Part shown: one piece after another, positions 52,503 through 61,459 of the stretch
Numbering within the stretch: the stretch's first letter is position 1
Layout of the letters: each line of letters starts with the position of its first letter
Assembly: GCA_025059045.1 (NCBI GenBank)
Contig: JANXEA010000007.1
Span: 62,001-126,000, forward strand
Length of the DNA stretch: 64,000 bases
Direction of reading: 5' to 3'
From: Candidatus Bathyarchaeota archaeon
Lineage (GTDB): Archaea > Thermoproteota > Bathyarchaeia > Bathyarchaeales > DTEX01
The notes under the pieces: generated by a model
The model's database searches: none
Told to the model about the DNA's origin: nothing
The model's input: only the letters and a program-made list of their open reading frames with translations
Program-made: the position numbers and the translations under genes

Positions 52503-53156
52503 TTATCCAACCCTCAATAAGTTTATTATGGCTTGGAAAATTTCATAATCAATCAGCCACCGAGATTCATCTGAAGTGAAGAATATTAGAATTAATTCCC
52601 GGTTATGGAGGCATGCTCCAATAAATCTTGTTAAGTTATAATAATTGTTTGTTCCACCTGGCACATTTGTCACAGTAATTATAGAATAAGTGAAGTCGAG
52701 ATTCGAGACTTTCATGGTGTCATTTTTCTGGAAGATAAGTAAAGAACTATTATTATCCTTTAAGACAGCTGCGTATGTGTCGTTAACGATTTGCATTACA
52801 ACTGAAGAAGTGTCAGTAAAACTTAAAGTCTCCCATAGGAATCTAGTTGCGTTTTCATCATAAAGTTGTATGCCGAAAAATGTTCCAGTTACCGGATTAA
52901 AGGAGACCACGGTGCTAAACGACCCACTCTCATTTTGAAATGCTCCTTTAAATGCAACCCAATTTTTTGGAAACTCAAGGCTCATACGATCTGTTTTAAG
53001 ATGAAGAAAGTCCGAACGCAAGGTTGACTGATGAGAAGATGCAATTACATACATATATCCATACCCAGTAAGTGATGAAAGACAAACAGAAATCAAGAAT
53101 ATTGCTACAGGCGGTTTACGAATCGCCCTTCTGAGCCAATCGAGGACGAAGCTCAT
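52503..53156 (-). CDS. Membrane-anchored extracytoplasmic protein of unknown function
   Basis: About 217 residues from ATG 53156, chosen because a positively charged start (LDWLRRAIRKPP) leads straight into the anchor helix AIFLISVCLSSLTGYGYMYV. A longer frame reaches 53288 but its first 44 residues are unlike a protein start. The external domain has many Asn-x-Ser/Thr sequons and alternating strands (MSLEFPKNWVAFKG, YSIITVTNVPGG), as in PsbP-like folds. No function is recognised. It is paired with the four-helix protein downstream. Confidence 0.6.
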   Translation of the reverse strand: MSFVLDWLRRAIRKPPVAIFLISVCLSSLTGYGYMYVIASSHQSTLRSDFLHLKTDRMSLEFPKNWVAFKGAFQNESGSFSTVVSFNPVTGTFFGIQLYDENATRFLWETLSFTDTSSVVMQIVNDTYAAVLKDNNSSLLIFQKNDTMKVSNLDFTYSIITVTNVPGGTNNYYNLTRFIGACLHNRELILIFFTSDESRWLIDYEIFQAIINLLRVG

Positions 53157-53710
53157 CAAAATCCCACAGGCGTTACCCTCTTCTAATGGCCTATTAATAG
53201 ATATAAAGGTGACGGTGAAACGATCAAAGCGGAATGTTGATGCTTTTGTATACAATTTACGCTTAATTGGACGATCACTCAGCACCAACTTTAAACAATC
53301 TAAATGCTTAAGGTGTTCTTCAGCTATGAAAAATGCTTATCCAATTAATGATGTCCATACATTTAAGTAATTTAAGATGCAATGGTATTACCGTTATTAA
53401 AAATGCTCGTTTTAACATCACTGAGCATACAATCACAAAATGTTATTGCTGACATGACTAACCTTTATAGCCGTCGAAGATCTATCGACAATAGGTTTTC
53501 CCACCTAGAAAAATGTTGTATTTAAAGAAAGTGAATAACCTCTCACTTATCGCTATGCAGAAGATTGCGGCCAAATCACATATTATTCTTTTTAATAGCA
53601 TACTTTGGCAGGCTGAATAAACTATACTGGTATGGACAAAAATACCGTCTTTTATTATGATAAGAGATTCCTTTGAATATATTTTCGGTCACAAAAATTG
53701 TCCAAAATAT
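53157..53710. other. AT-rich stretch without recognised genes
   Basis: Apart from the discarded extension of the preceding gene (to 53288), this stretch is AT-rich with stops in all frames. No RNA gene or repeat was recognised. Confidence 0.45.
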
Positions 53711-53869
53711 TTAGAAAAAACCAGAACTAACCTCCTTTCGGCTTTTCAGCGAATTCAGATCACGGAGGCTTCCTAAGAAATGGACTTTCGCATCTTTGGA
53801 CACTAGTTTCGACCAAATTGGGTTGAAGTATACAAGAGCATCAACATTATTCTCTGCGAATGTGCCATT
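53711..53869 (-). pseudogene. Short coding relic after the TauE gene, possibly from a substrate-binding protein
   Basis: Directly after and in frame with the TauE/SafE stop codon, 52 codons run open to a TAA at 53711. The relic reads FAENNVDALVYFNPIWSKLV, then KVHFLGSLRDLNSL. The pattern (G.VDA.V.FNP...KL..K.AKV) resembles the middle of NMT1/TauA-type ABC substrate-binding proteins. It could be a gene remnant or, less likely, a read-through extension. No start codon or ribosome site belongs to it. Confidence 0.35.
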
Positions 53870-54637
53870 TTAGATCAGTAGATTTATCGCAGCCAAGGCA
53901 GCGAGAACTTGTACAATAATTCTGAACTCACTTTCAGGTATCTTTTTTAAAAGCAGTATGCCTGTAATAGCGCCAGCCGCAACCGCTGGGAAGATCATGA
54001 AGTCAAGATGCAGAGTCTCAAGAGTGATTAGTCCCAAGCTTACACTGAACGGAAACTTGAACCAGTTCAGTATGAAGAAGAACCAAGCGCTCGTCCCGAC
54101 GAATTCGGTCTTCGGTATCTTCATTGTTAAAAGATAAATCGTGAATATTGTTCCGGCAGCGTTAGCCATCATGGTTGTTACGCCAGCAGCGATTCCTAAC
54201 CCAGCAGCAAACCACATCTTTTGAGGAATTGAATCTTCACTCTTCCTATTCCTTTCAAACCAAAAATTTGACATAAGGATGATCAAGATTATTGCGCCGA
54301 TTATTGGCTTCAGTTGAGCGTCACTAATCATTCCCATTGCTACATATCCTATCACAACGCCAACTGAGGTCCAAGGCAAGAGTTTAAGGAGATGATGCCA
54401 AATTGCATTTTTCCGATAATAGATAACTGCGAACACATCGGCAAGCATGAGTAACGGCAGAACTATCCCGGTTGAAGCCTTAGCTGGAAAGTATTCGGCC
54501 ATGAGGGGTATGAACAATATGCTCAGCCCAGGGATCCCAGTTTTTGTCAACCCGATGGAGACAGCTGTCATGATAATTATAACCCATTGAAGCCAGCTTA
54601 GAGCGGGCAACAACCCCACCACCGTAAGATAATTCAT
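53870..54637 (-). CDS. TauE/SafE family anion transporter
   Basis: 255 residues with about eight membrane segments. The hallmark repeats are GLTKTGIPGLSILFIPLMA (about residues 29-47) and, in the second half, GIAAGVTTMMANAAGTIF. Members move sulfite, sulfonates or related small anions. ATG 54637 or the preceding TTG 54640 may be used. It is a single gene with the relic described downstream. Confidence 0.88.
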   Translation of the reverse strand: MNYLTVVGLLPALSWLQWVIIIMTAVSIGLTKTGIPGLSILFIPLMAEYFPAKASTGIVLPLLMLADVFAVIYYRKNAIWHHLLKLLPWTSVGVVIGYVAMGMISDAQLKPIIGAIILIILMSNFWFERNRKSEDSIPQKMWFAAGLGIAAGVTTMMANAAGTIFTIYLLTMKIPKTEFVGTSAWFFFILNWFKFPFSVSLGLITLETLHLDFMIFPAVAAGAITGILLLKKIPESEFRIIVQVLAALAAINLLI

Positions 54638-54640
54638 CAA

Positions 54641-55165
54641 TAAAATTGTCCATCATGTTCCTTGAACATTCGCTCCTCTCACAATTTTGTTTTGTTTATT
54701 TTAAAGCGCATTGTGATTGCAACATTGTCCAAATTAAAGGTTTCCATGCACCATCATATGCTTCAACAGAATTTTCTAGGGAAAGCTTGAAAGAACTTAA
54801 CTATTTGTTGATTGAAATATGCAAAAGGAGCCTACATTTCTCTTCCTAATATTTCTTATTTCACTTCACCCCTTTTATCTATGTAATCTATCAATTACTG
54901 GTTCTGCATCATAATTATTTAGATAAGATCAAGATATCAAAAGCCATAGGCTATGTGATATGACATTACAATGAGGATCTCGGCTTAATTTTTGAAAGCG
55001 AAAAGTAGGGGACCGCTTTTTAAATGAATATTTTCTTGAACTTGGGAAATTAACATTTCAAAACGTTTTCTAACTCTATAGTGACAATTACTTTGCATAT
55101 TAGCTCTTCAACCTTTTTATGCTAATTATTCTTTAAGGACAAAACAAAAGCTTAATAGTTTTGGC
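54641..55165. other. AT-rich gene-poor stretch
   Basis: Upstream of TauE and of a plus-strand frameshifted gene. Only short frames with unlikely codon use are present. No RNA gene or repeat was identified. Confidence 0.5.
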
Positions 55166-55547
55166 TTGAAAAGCAATTTATATGAAGTTGTACCAGGTGA
55201 AAAATTCGATACTGTCAGACATGGAAACATTATTTATCTGGGCAATTTTTCGGGCAATTATTTTACTATGATTCATAATGGATCTGTCTTTACAGACTTT
55301 GAGGAATATACGGATTTATGCCTATACTACTCTCTTAACAACTTCTTTAAAGGAAATCTCTCTGAAGATGAAAAATATTTTTTTGAATGCTTACAACGCG
55401 TTTGATGGAAAGGGGCTAAGGGATAAAGCCTTTAATGAGGAAACTCTTTATGCTAACTATAAGTTAGCTCTCTTATTGTATGTTGCCAAGGTCATAAGAT
55501 TTGAAACACCAGATTTCCATGAAATAGGAAAATATCCTCTGGTCTAA
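55166..55547 (+). pseudogene. Frameshifted small gene of unknown family
   Basis: From TTG 55166 a frame reads NLYEVVPGEKFDTVRHGNII through YYSLNNFFKGNLSEDEKYFF and stops at 55405. One base out of step, a second frame continues FDGKGLRDKAFNEETLYANY to a natural-looking end at 55547. Both halves have sensible composition and join near 55395. A single-base insertion in the genome, or a sequencing error, would explain it. The joined protein would be about 127 residues with no recognised family. Confidence 0.4.
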
Positions 55548-55802
55548 ACAGCAAGAAAATAGCGGAATAATCAGCCATTCGAATATAGATAGCGAGCCTG
55601 TAGGATCAGCAAATTGTGAAACAACAAGCCTAACCTTGCTATTGTATAATATGGATTTGATAGATCGTCTCGCGAAGAAGCATTAGCTAGACCATATTAA
55701 TCATCACCACAATTGCAAGTGGTCATCAAACTGGAACATATTCTGATTATCGTTACAATATCGAGCATTTTTCATTCATCCTCCTAAGGAAAAATTTAGA
55801 TT

Positions 55803-56255
55803 CTATATGCGATCTAATCTTATGTTGCTGCTCTCATCGCATTTGATCACATAATCGGCAACCTCATTAACCTGTTTAAATACCCACCTATATGGAAACT
55901 TTCCAGCCAAGATGGCAAATCTATCCTCATAGGCATCGAACATCTCCAAGAATCTAAATAGCTTGTCAACTTGGTCCTTCTTGAAGTAGACGCGTTCAGC
56001 GTTTAGGGCTTTAACCTCAAAGGCAAGAAGACTTTTTCCTCTTACTGCAAAGACATCAGGCAAAGGTTCCTTGCTCGGAGAAGAAACTGGAACTCTAACA
56101 GATTGAAAACCAAGAGCACGCAGCTTCCTAACTAATTCTCTTTCTGCATGGTAGCCTCTTTTTCTTATTCTCTTTATCTCCTTAACGGTGAGTATTCTAC
56201 CCTTACGCCCACGCAGTCCACCCTTAGCCTTCAAAGCTAAATCTCTAAGAGACAT
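55803..56255 (-). CDS. hjc: Holliday junction resolvase Hjc
   Basis: 150 residues from ATG 56255; the longer frame to 56324 overlaps the upstream gene and lacks a ribosome site. The nuclease elements are KRGYHAERELVRKLRALGF with its catalytic Glu, SSPSKEPLPDVFAVRG with the Asp, and LLAFEVKA with the Glu-x-Lys pair. QVDKLFRFLEMF and KFPYRWVF follow. A basic N-terminal extension (LKAKGGLRGRKGR) of about 30 residues precedes the core and may bind DNA. It resolves four-way junctions in recombination. It follows the winged-helix gene by 17 bp. Confidence 0.93.
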   Translation of the reverse strand: MSLRDLALKAKGGLRGRKGRILTVKEIKRIRKRGYHAERELVRKLRALGFQSVRVPVSSPSKEPLPDVFAVRGKSLLAFEVKALNAERVYFKKDQVDKLFRFLEMFDAYEDRFAILAGKFPYRWVFKQVNEVADYVIKCDESSNIRLDRI

Positions 56256-56272
56256 GCGAATCTCTCGCTTAT

Positions 56273-56569
56273 CTAACTCTCTTCCAGAGGTCTTATTGCA
56301 AGCCTTATTAGATCTTGAAGCCAATCTGAGAAATACTTCGCATTTGCATATTTCTGATATTTCTTCCTATATGGGACCTTTGAGATCATATGCATCTCGA
56401 GCATTTTGCGAATATAGTATTTCGCAGTTGACCTCGGTATGTTGGATTCCTTTGCAAGATCCCCGCTAGTAAAAACGTCCTCCAACCTTGAATAGGCCTT
56501 TATGACTTCCGAGGGGAACGGCATGGATATATTAACTATCTTTATTAGATCTTTGCTCAAATTAGCCAT
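56273..56569 (-). CDS. Winged-helix DNA-binding protein upstream of hjc
   Basis: 98 residues with a clear MarR/ArsR-like winged helix: VFTSGDLAKESNIPRSTAKY, IRKMLEMHMISKVPYRKKYQ. Recognition-helix residues are PRSTAKYYIRKM. Its stop lies 17 bp before the hjc start, so they are co-transcribed. It may regulate this pair or act with Hjc on DNA. Confidence 0.75.
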   Translation of the reverse strand: MANLSKDLIKIVNISMPFPSEVIKAYSRLEDVFTSGDLAKESNIPRSTAKYYIRKMLEMHMISKVPYRKKYQKYANAKYFSDWLQDLIRLAIRPLEES

Positions 56570-56803
56570 TATTCAAGCCTCTTTTAGGTCTAAAAAGATA
56601 GCCGAAATCCTTTATAAAAATTCTTATCACACAGAACAACATTACCATATTAAGCGATTATTGTTTTCGACGAGTCAGATAAGGGTGATCGTGGAAATAA
56701 GAGGCAAATTTGCGGATAAATCAGTTTTCAAGGAGTAAGCTAAATTATGAAATGTAGCATACAGGACAGAAAATAAAACCATAATTATGCGAAGTTTGGT
56801 AAA

Positions 56804-57520
56804 TTAATTCTTGTTTAAATTGGTCATTTTATTCGACCAAAAATTTTTATGATAATATGCGACTTCTTGGATTCTAGCTGGCAACTCAACCAGTAGGCTG
56901 CGAAACTGGAGGATCGGAACAATCGGGCAGCCCATATGAAATTTATTTGCAGCAGGCAATAGTGATAATACAATTGGCATGAAGTAAGCTTCTTTCCATC
57001 CATGTAATCCAATTTTCTCTATAAGGAGAGGTGAAGCCTCTGCTAGAGCTTTTGTTCGTTCAATCTGGAATTCGGCTGCCTTTAAGCTGGAAGATCCTCT
57101 CCACCCTCTTTTCCAATGCTTACAATCCGCCGAGACTACGAATGGTTTCTTTATTCCTAGCAGGTCTATTTCCCATCTTCTCCCCAACCAATTGAACCTA
57201 AAGTGTTTTGTCACATTAAAGTTGTTTGCTTCAAACTCAAGAACAGCAAAGTCTTCGAACTCTTCCCACGTTAGAAATTTACATGTTCTCTCAATATCTG
57301 CCCCCAACTCCAGAGCCCTTAAAGCAATTAACAATCTTTGCTGAGAATTTGCAATTAAGATCTCACCGTCAAACTTCCACAATCCCTTATCTAAATTAGA
57401 CTTGATGATCTCTCTTACCAGGCTTTCAAGGATCTCTGACTCTCCCAAGAGATCATCGATTCGAAAAACGTTCTTTCCCATCTTTAGTATACTCAATAAT
57501 AGTTCGCGTTCTATATACAT
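56804..57520 (-). CDS. Predicted PD-(D/E)XK nuclease with N-terminal helical domain
   Basis: 238 residues. The middle holds LTWEEFEDFAVLEFEANNFN, then RRWEIDLLGIKKPFVVSADC leading to KHWKRG. The Glu, Asp and (Asp-Cys-)Lys line up with the restriction-endonuclease fold core E..D..xxK. The first 85 residues look like a winged-helix or helical DNA-binding unit. It lies near hjc but separated by about 235 bp. An archaeal repair or defence nuclease is plausible; the target is unknown. Confidence 0.65.
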   Translation of the reverse strand: MYIERELLLSILKMGKNVFRIDDLLGESEILESLVREIIKSNLDKGLWKFDGEILIANSQQRLLIALRALELGADIERTCKFLTWEEFEDFAVLEFEANNFNVTKHFRFNWLGRRWEIDLLGIKKPFVVSADCKHWKRGWRGSSSLKAAEFQIERTKALAEASPLLIEKIGLHGWKEAYFMPIVLSLLPAANKFHMGCPIVPILQFRSLLVELPARIQEVAYYHKNFWSNKMTNLNKN

Positions 57521-57597
57521 GCTTAAAACGATCCTTTTGAATTGCGGATTTGGGATGAATTATTTCGTGTATCTAACTAACATAAGATATTTATCTT

Positions 57598-58851
57598 TCA
57601 GATCTCTCTTACATGTCCTTGACCTAAAACAAAATATTTCGTCGTCGTTAGATGTTGTACGCTCATAGGACCTCGTGCATGAATCTTTTGGGTGCTGATT
57701 CCAATCTCAGCGCCAAGACCATACTGGTTACCGTCTGTAAATCGGGTAGAGGCGTTCCAATAGACAGCAGCTGAGTCCACATCTCTTATGAAACGCAGAG
57801 CCTTACTAAAGTCTGAAGTAATAATAGCGTCTGAATGCTTTGTTCCATACTTATTAATGTGGGCAATGGCTTCTTCGATCCCGCTTACAACCTTTACGCC
57901 TATGATGAGATCAAGATATTCAGTGTACCAGTCTTCTTCTGTTGCGGGAATGACATCGCTCACTATCTTTCGAGTTTCTTCGCATCCTCTCACTTCTACA
58001 TTATGTTCACGTAGAACTTTGATTACTTTCGGCAAGAACTCATTTGCGATTTCCTTGTGAACAAGTACCTTTTCAACGGCGTTACAGGTCCCAGGCCGTT
58101 GGCATTTGGCATTAATAATGATGTTTATTGCCATTTCAAAGTCGGTGTCCTTTTCTACGTAAATATGACAGTTCCCGGTTCCCGTTTCTATCACTGGGAC
58201 CTTTGCATTTTCTATAACAGCTTTGATTAGGTCAGCTCCCCCTCTCGGAATCAGTACATCAACGTAGTCGCGCATCTTCATAAGTTCGAGAGCGGCTGAT
58301 CTATCGGTTGTTGGAACGACTTGTATTGCTCCTTCAGGAATCCCATTTTTTATGGCTGCCTGATTTAGAATTCTGCCGATCGCAATGTTTGAATTAATAG
58401 CGTCCGATCCGCCTCTCAAAATTACCGCATTCCCAGATTTTAGACAAATGCCTGCCGCGTCAGAGGTAACGTCCGGCCTAGACTCATAAATTACGGCTAC
58501 AACTCCTAGAGGAACTCTCATCTGACCAATTATAAGTCCGTTCGGTCTTGTCCAAGTTTTGACAATCTCACCTATGGGGTCAGGAAGATTCGCTACCTCT
58601 CTTAGGCACTTAGCCATGTTTCTTATCCTTTTCTCATTCAGCAGGAGCCTGTCTAGGAGCGCCTCCTTGACGCCTTTCTTCTTTGATGCCTCGACATCCT
58701 GTCTATTCGCCTCTAAGATAGCATCCATATTACTCTCCAGAGCGCCCGCCATAGCATTTAGAGCTGCATTTTTCTTTTCCGTTGGCAGTCTGGCCAATTC
58801 ATAGGAAGCTAATTTCGCCTTCTTACATATCTCGAATATTATATTACTCAA
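57598..58851 (-). CDS. proA: Glutamate-5-semialdehyde dehydrogenase (gamma-glutamyl phosphate reductase)
   Basis: 417 residues. The catalytic Cys is in KCQRPGTCNAVEKVL (about residue 257). VIYESRPDVTSDAAGICLKS and the C-terminal QYGLGAEIGISTQKIHARGP are ProA signatures. It reduces gamma-glutamyl phosphate to the semialdehyde for proline. TTG 58851 follows the proB stop at once, with GAGGAGG upstream. Proline synthesis through ProBA is uncommon in archaea. Confidence 0.96.
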   Translation of the reverse strand: MSNIIFEICKKAKLASYELARLPTEKKNAALNAMAGALESNMDAILEANRQDVEASKKKGVKEALLDRLLLNEKRIRNMAKCLREVANLPDPIGEIVKTWTRPNGLIIGQMRVPLGVVAVIYESRPDVTSDAAGICLKSGNAVILRGGSDAINSNIAIGRILNQAAIKNGIPEGAIQVVPTTDRSAALELMKMRDYVDVLIPRGGADLIKAVIENAKVPVIETGTGNCHIYVEKDTDFEMAINIIINAKCQRPGTCNAVEKVLVHKEIANEFLPKVIKVLREHNVEVRGCEETRKIVSDVIPATEEDWYTEYLDLIIGVKVVSGIEEAIAHINKYGTKHSDAIITSDFSKALRFIRDVDSAAVYWNASTRFTDGNQYGLGAEIGISTQKIHARGPMSVQHLTTTKYFVLGQGHVREI

Positions 58852-59988
58852 TTAGTTAGCCTCCTCAAGCATTAAGTGCATACGCTTTCTAGTTACTATC
58901 TCCTTTTGCCTAAGATATCCCAAAATCTTCCTAATCCGGGTCGTATTCATCCCCTTGATCAAATTGATTTCTTCACTAGTATAATTTGTTATTCCTCGGG
59001 CAAACTCTTTTCCGTCCATCCCACTTATACTCACTACATCACCAACTTGGAAACTTCCTTCAACCTTTTCGACCCCAACCGCGAGTAGGCTTGCACCGTT
59101 GAGGATAGCTTTCTTCGCCCCATCATTTACGTAAATGTTGCCTTTGACAGTTGCTCCATATGCTATCCACTTTTCTATTCCTGAAATTGCCTTTTCTGAT
59201 GGGATAAAATATGTTCCAACAGGCTTGTTATCTAAGACGTCAAGAATTACGTTTTCTTTTTCACTATTCGCGATGACCAGGGGTATGCCGCTTTGCATCG
59301 CAATCTCAGCCGCTTGAAGCTTTGTCTTCATACCGCCCCTTCCCAGTTTTCCTTTTCCTTCAGCTGCTTCTTTTATCTCAGGTGTAATTTTTTCTACTAC
59401 TCTGATAAGCTCTGCTCCAGGCTTATTCGGATTTTTCGTATACAGGCCGTCGACGGTTGATAGAATTATCACAAGATCTGCATTTGTTGCATTGGCTATT
59501 AAAACCGAAAGAATGTCATTATCGCTGAAGTTGATTTTGTACCCTTTCATAACTGGGATTATTTCACTAATTGATGTAACATCGTTTTCATTTATGATAG
59601 GAACTACACCTAAACTAAGAAGTCTGTCTAAGACGTTGCATATATGTAGATATGAGACTCTATTTGATAGGTCATTTTCAGTCAAGAGAATCTGTGCAAT
59701 TTTTAGGCCATGTTTCCTAAACATTTCTCTGTAGTAGCTCATGAGTATGCTTTGTCCCACAGCCGCACATGCTTGCTTAAAAACTATGTCATTAGGATTA
59801 GGTGTAACACCAAGTTCAGCAATTCCGGAGGCAATCGCTCCGGATGTTACGAAAATGATGCGGTAACCCTTCTTTACGGCTTGAGCTATCTGATCTACGA
59901 TGCGACCCATCTTTTCCAAATCTAGAGCTCCATTCTCCGTTGTCAAGCATCTTGTTCCAACCTTTACGACGACTAGATTACCCGCCAT
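58852..59988 (-). CDS. proB: Glutamate 5-kinase with PUA domain
   Basis: About 378 residues from ATG 59988, which has GGTGGTGATT upstream; GTG 60000 is an alternative. The kinase domain shows VVVKVGTRCLTTENG, FVTSGAIASGIAELG, INENDVTS and GRGGMKTKLQAAEIA. The PUA domain occupies about residues 275-360 (VNDGAKKAILNGASLL). It phosphorylates glutamate as the first step of proline synthesis, typically proline-inhibited. It is translationally coupled to proA. Confidence 0.96.
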   Translation of the reverse strand: MAGNLVVVKVGTRCLTTENGALDLEKMGRIVDQIAQAVKKGYRIIFVTSGAIASGIAELGVTPNPNDIVFKQACAAVGQSILMSYYREMFRKHGLKIAQILLTENDLSNRVSYLHICNVLDRLLSLGVVPIINENDVTSISEIIPVMKGYKINFSDNDILSVLIANATNADLVIILSTVDGLYTKNPNKPGAELIRVVEKITPEIKEAAEGKGKLGRGGMKTKLQAAEIAMQSGIPLVIANSEKENVILDVLDNKPVGTYFIPSEKAISGIEKWIAYGATVKGNIYVNDGAKKAILNGASLLAVGVEKVEGSFQVGDVVSISGMDGKEFARGITNYTSEEINLIKGMNTTRIRKILGYLRQKEIVTRKRMHLMLEEAN

Positions 59989-60062
59989 GCCAATCACCAC
60001 CAGTCAATCTCGTGCCCTTAAAAAATATACCGTTCTCCACCTCAACACACATCTCGCATCTA

Positions 60063-60680
60063 TTAATTATCATGAGCATCATTTTTTACTTTGCTCTCAG
60101 ATTGTAGAAGGAGATCGACAAGCCGGCCTTGATCGACCTCGGCTCTTGTCCGCCAACCTAAATATAACGTCGTGTTTTCATCCTCATAAATATATCCCAA
60201 CCTTATGAAGCGGTTAAGGTTTATGTCCACTCTCCATTTTGGGAGCTTAACAGCCAAGAAATCTTCAACCTCCTTCCTTGGCGCTTTACCGCCCTTAGAT
60301 ATTATGTATCCTAACGAAACTGCTAATGCAGCTATATCGTCTATCCGCCAACCAACCATTTTCGTTTCCTTGGGTGTAAGGGTTCCTCTTAAAGTAACAT
60401 AGAATCTCGCTTTATCGAGTTGTTCTAATGTCGGGTTCTCAGGGTTTGTTATTTCATCTTCAAAAACTGTCTTAACTTTTAAGTCAAGCTTCTCAAGATA
60501 GCTATCCAATAAGTTTAGCACTCTTGGATATTCTGAGCCAAGGGCCTTTCTAAGCTCCCAACCTTTTACACCTGGATCTCGATGCTTTTTATAAAATAGG
60601 AGATGTACTGCCCGCTTCATCTTTATCGCATATGAGGCTTTTCGACTTATGCCTCTAGGCTTTGCTTCCATCTCACCCAT
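60063..60680 (-). CDS. KITE/MAGE (Nse3-like) winged-helix subunit of the SMC complex
   Basis: 205 residues with two winged-helix units. The first reads MKRAVHLLFYKKHRDPGVKG, RKALGSEYPRVLNLLDSYL. The second reads DDIAALAVSLGYIISKGGKA, PRKEVEDFL, NRFIRLGYIYED and LYLGWRTRAEVD. The second follows the MAGE domain of eukaryotic Nse3 (VLSLIF..GNRAPEE, F....YLEY..V, YEFLWGPRAHAEV) unusually well, including the Gly-Trp...Arg-Ala-Glu end. ScpB and MukE, also KITE proteins, are alternatives. ATG 60680 or 60671 may be used; both overlap the kleisin-like gene's end. It would bind the kleisin and load DNA. Confidence 0.65.
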   Translation of the reverse strand: MGEMEAKPRGISRKASYAIKMKRAVHLLFYKKHRDPGVKGWELRKALGSEYPRVLNLLDSYLEKLDLKVKTVFEDEITNPENPTLEQLDKARFYVTLRGTLTPKETKMVGWRIDDIAALAVSLGYIISKGGKAPRKEVEDFLAVKLPKWRVDINLNRFIRLGYIYEDENTTLYLGWRTRAEVDQGRLVDLLLQSESKVKNDAHDN

Positions 60681-61459
60681 TCCTCAAAGCTTATTGATAT
60701 TGGAAAAGAGAAAAAATCCACATCCTTCTTGACGGCTGGCTTTTCAGATGGACGGATAAAGATCTTCTCTTCTAAAGGGTGAATTTCCAATGTAGCATAT
60801 CCATACGTCACCAGGAAACTTGTCAAATAAGCCCTTTTAATTGTTTCTTCATAGCTTTGACTGAAAATGAATTTCCAATATTGAACGCGACCATCTTTCT
60901 CCGCGGCATTCTTAAGTTCCTCCCATAGCTTTTCCAGCTCCATGCTGAAGGCCTCACCTGAAAGTACGCCCTGCCTGATCATTTCTTCCTTTGAGACAGT
61001 AACTGATTCTGGGTTAACGGCGACCTTGCTCCATCTTCCCTCCAAAGGAGGTAAGTGATCCCAATAATTCTTGGCTTCTTGTAGACTCTGAAGCGATATG
61101 TGCTCAAGTTCAATTACCGGTCTCCAAGATTGTAGAAATAGCTCCGCAATCTTTTCAGATGGTAATGATCGAAGCTTCTCTTCAATGAGGAATGGATCCC
61201 TGTATAAGGACGTTGCCCTGTGCTTAATCCAATCGCTCTGCATCTTGATGACAGAAGCTACTTTATTTATAGCTTCGGCGTCTAAGCAGAATTCTTCAGG
61301 CTTGTCCCAGCTGGGAAAGTATGCCCTTATCACCGAGATTAAATCTTTTACATCGACTGAGAATGGGTCTAAACCTTTTTCTTCAATTGACTGGCAAAAT
61401 TCAATTATCCTTTTCAATTCATCCATAGCTAATTTTTTGGACTTTGTGTGAGAAGCCAT
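60647..61459 (-). CDS. Kleisin-like subunit of the SMC complex (ScpA/Nse4-like)
   Basis: 270 residues. The N-terminal part (GLDPFSVDVKDLISVIRAYF, LDAEAINKVASVIKMQSDWI) follows the kleisin N-domain pattern of ScpA, where a conserved P..ID....L helix and a following long helix embrace the SMC neck. The C-terminus (YEETIKRAYLTSFLVTYGY, ATLEIHPLEEKIFIRPSE) is winged-helix-like, as in the kleisin part that binds the SMC head. ATG comes directly after the SMC stop, with GGAGGTTAGT upstream. The assignment rests on pattern and operon position. Confidence 0.6.
   Translation of the reverse strand: MASHTKSKKLAMDELKRIIEFCQSIEEKGLDPFSVDVKDLISVIRAYFPSWDKPEEFCLDAEAINKVASVIKMQSDWIKHRATSLYRDPFLIEEKLRSLPSEKIAELFLQSWRPVIELEHISLQSLQEAKNYWDHLPPLEGRWSKVAVNPESVTVSKEEMIRQGVLSGEAFSMELEKLWEELKNAAEKDGRVQYWKFIFSQSYEETIKRAYLTSFLVTYGYATLEIHPLEEKIFIRPSEKPAVKKDVDFFSFPISISFEEWVRWKQSLEA

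Noticed and set aside
54646-54849. 67-codon plus-strand frame upstream of the frameshifted gene
   Set aside because: Amino-acid content is atypical for a protein, and there is no ribosome site or neighbour linkage.
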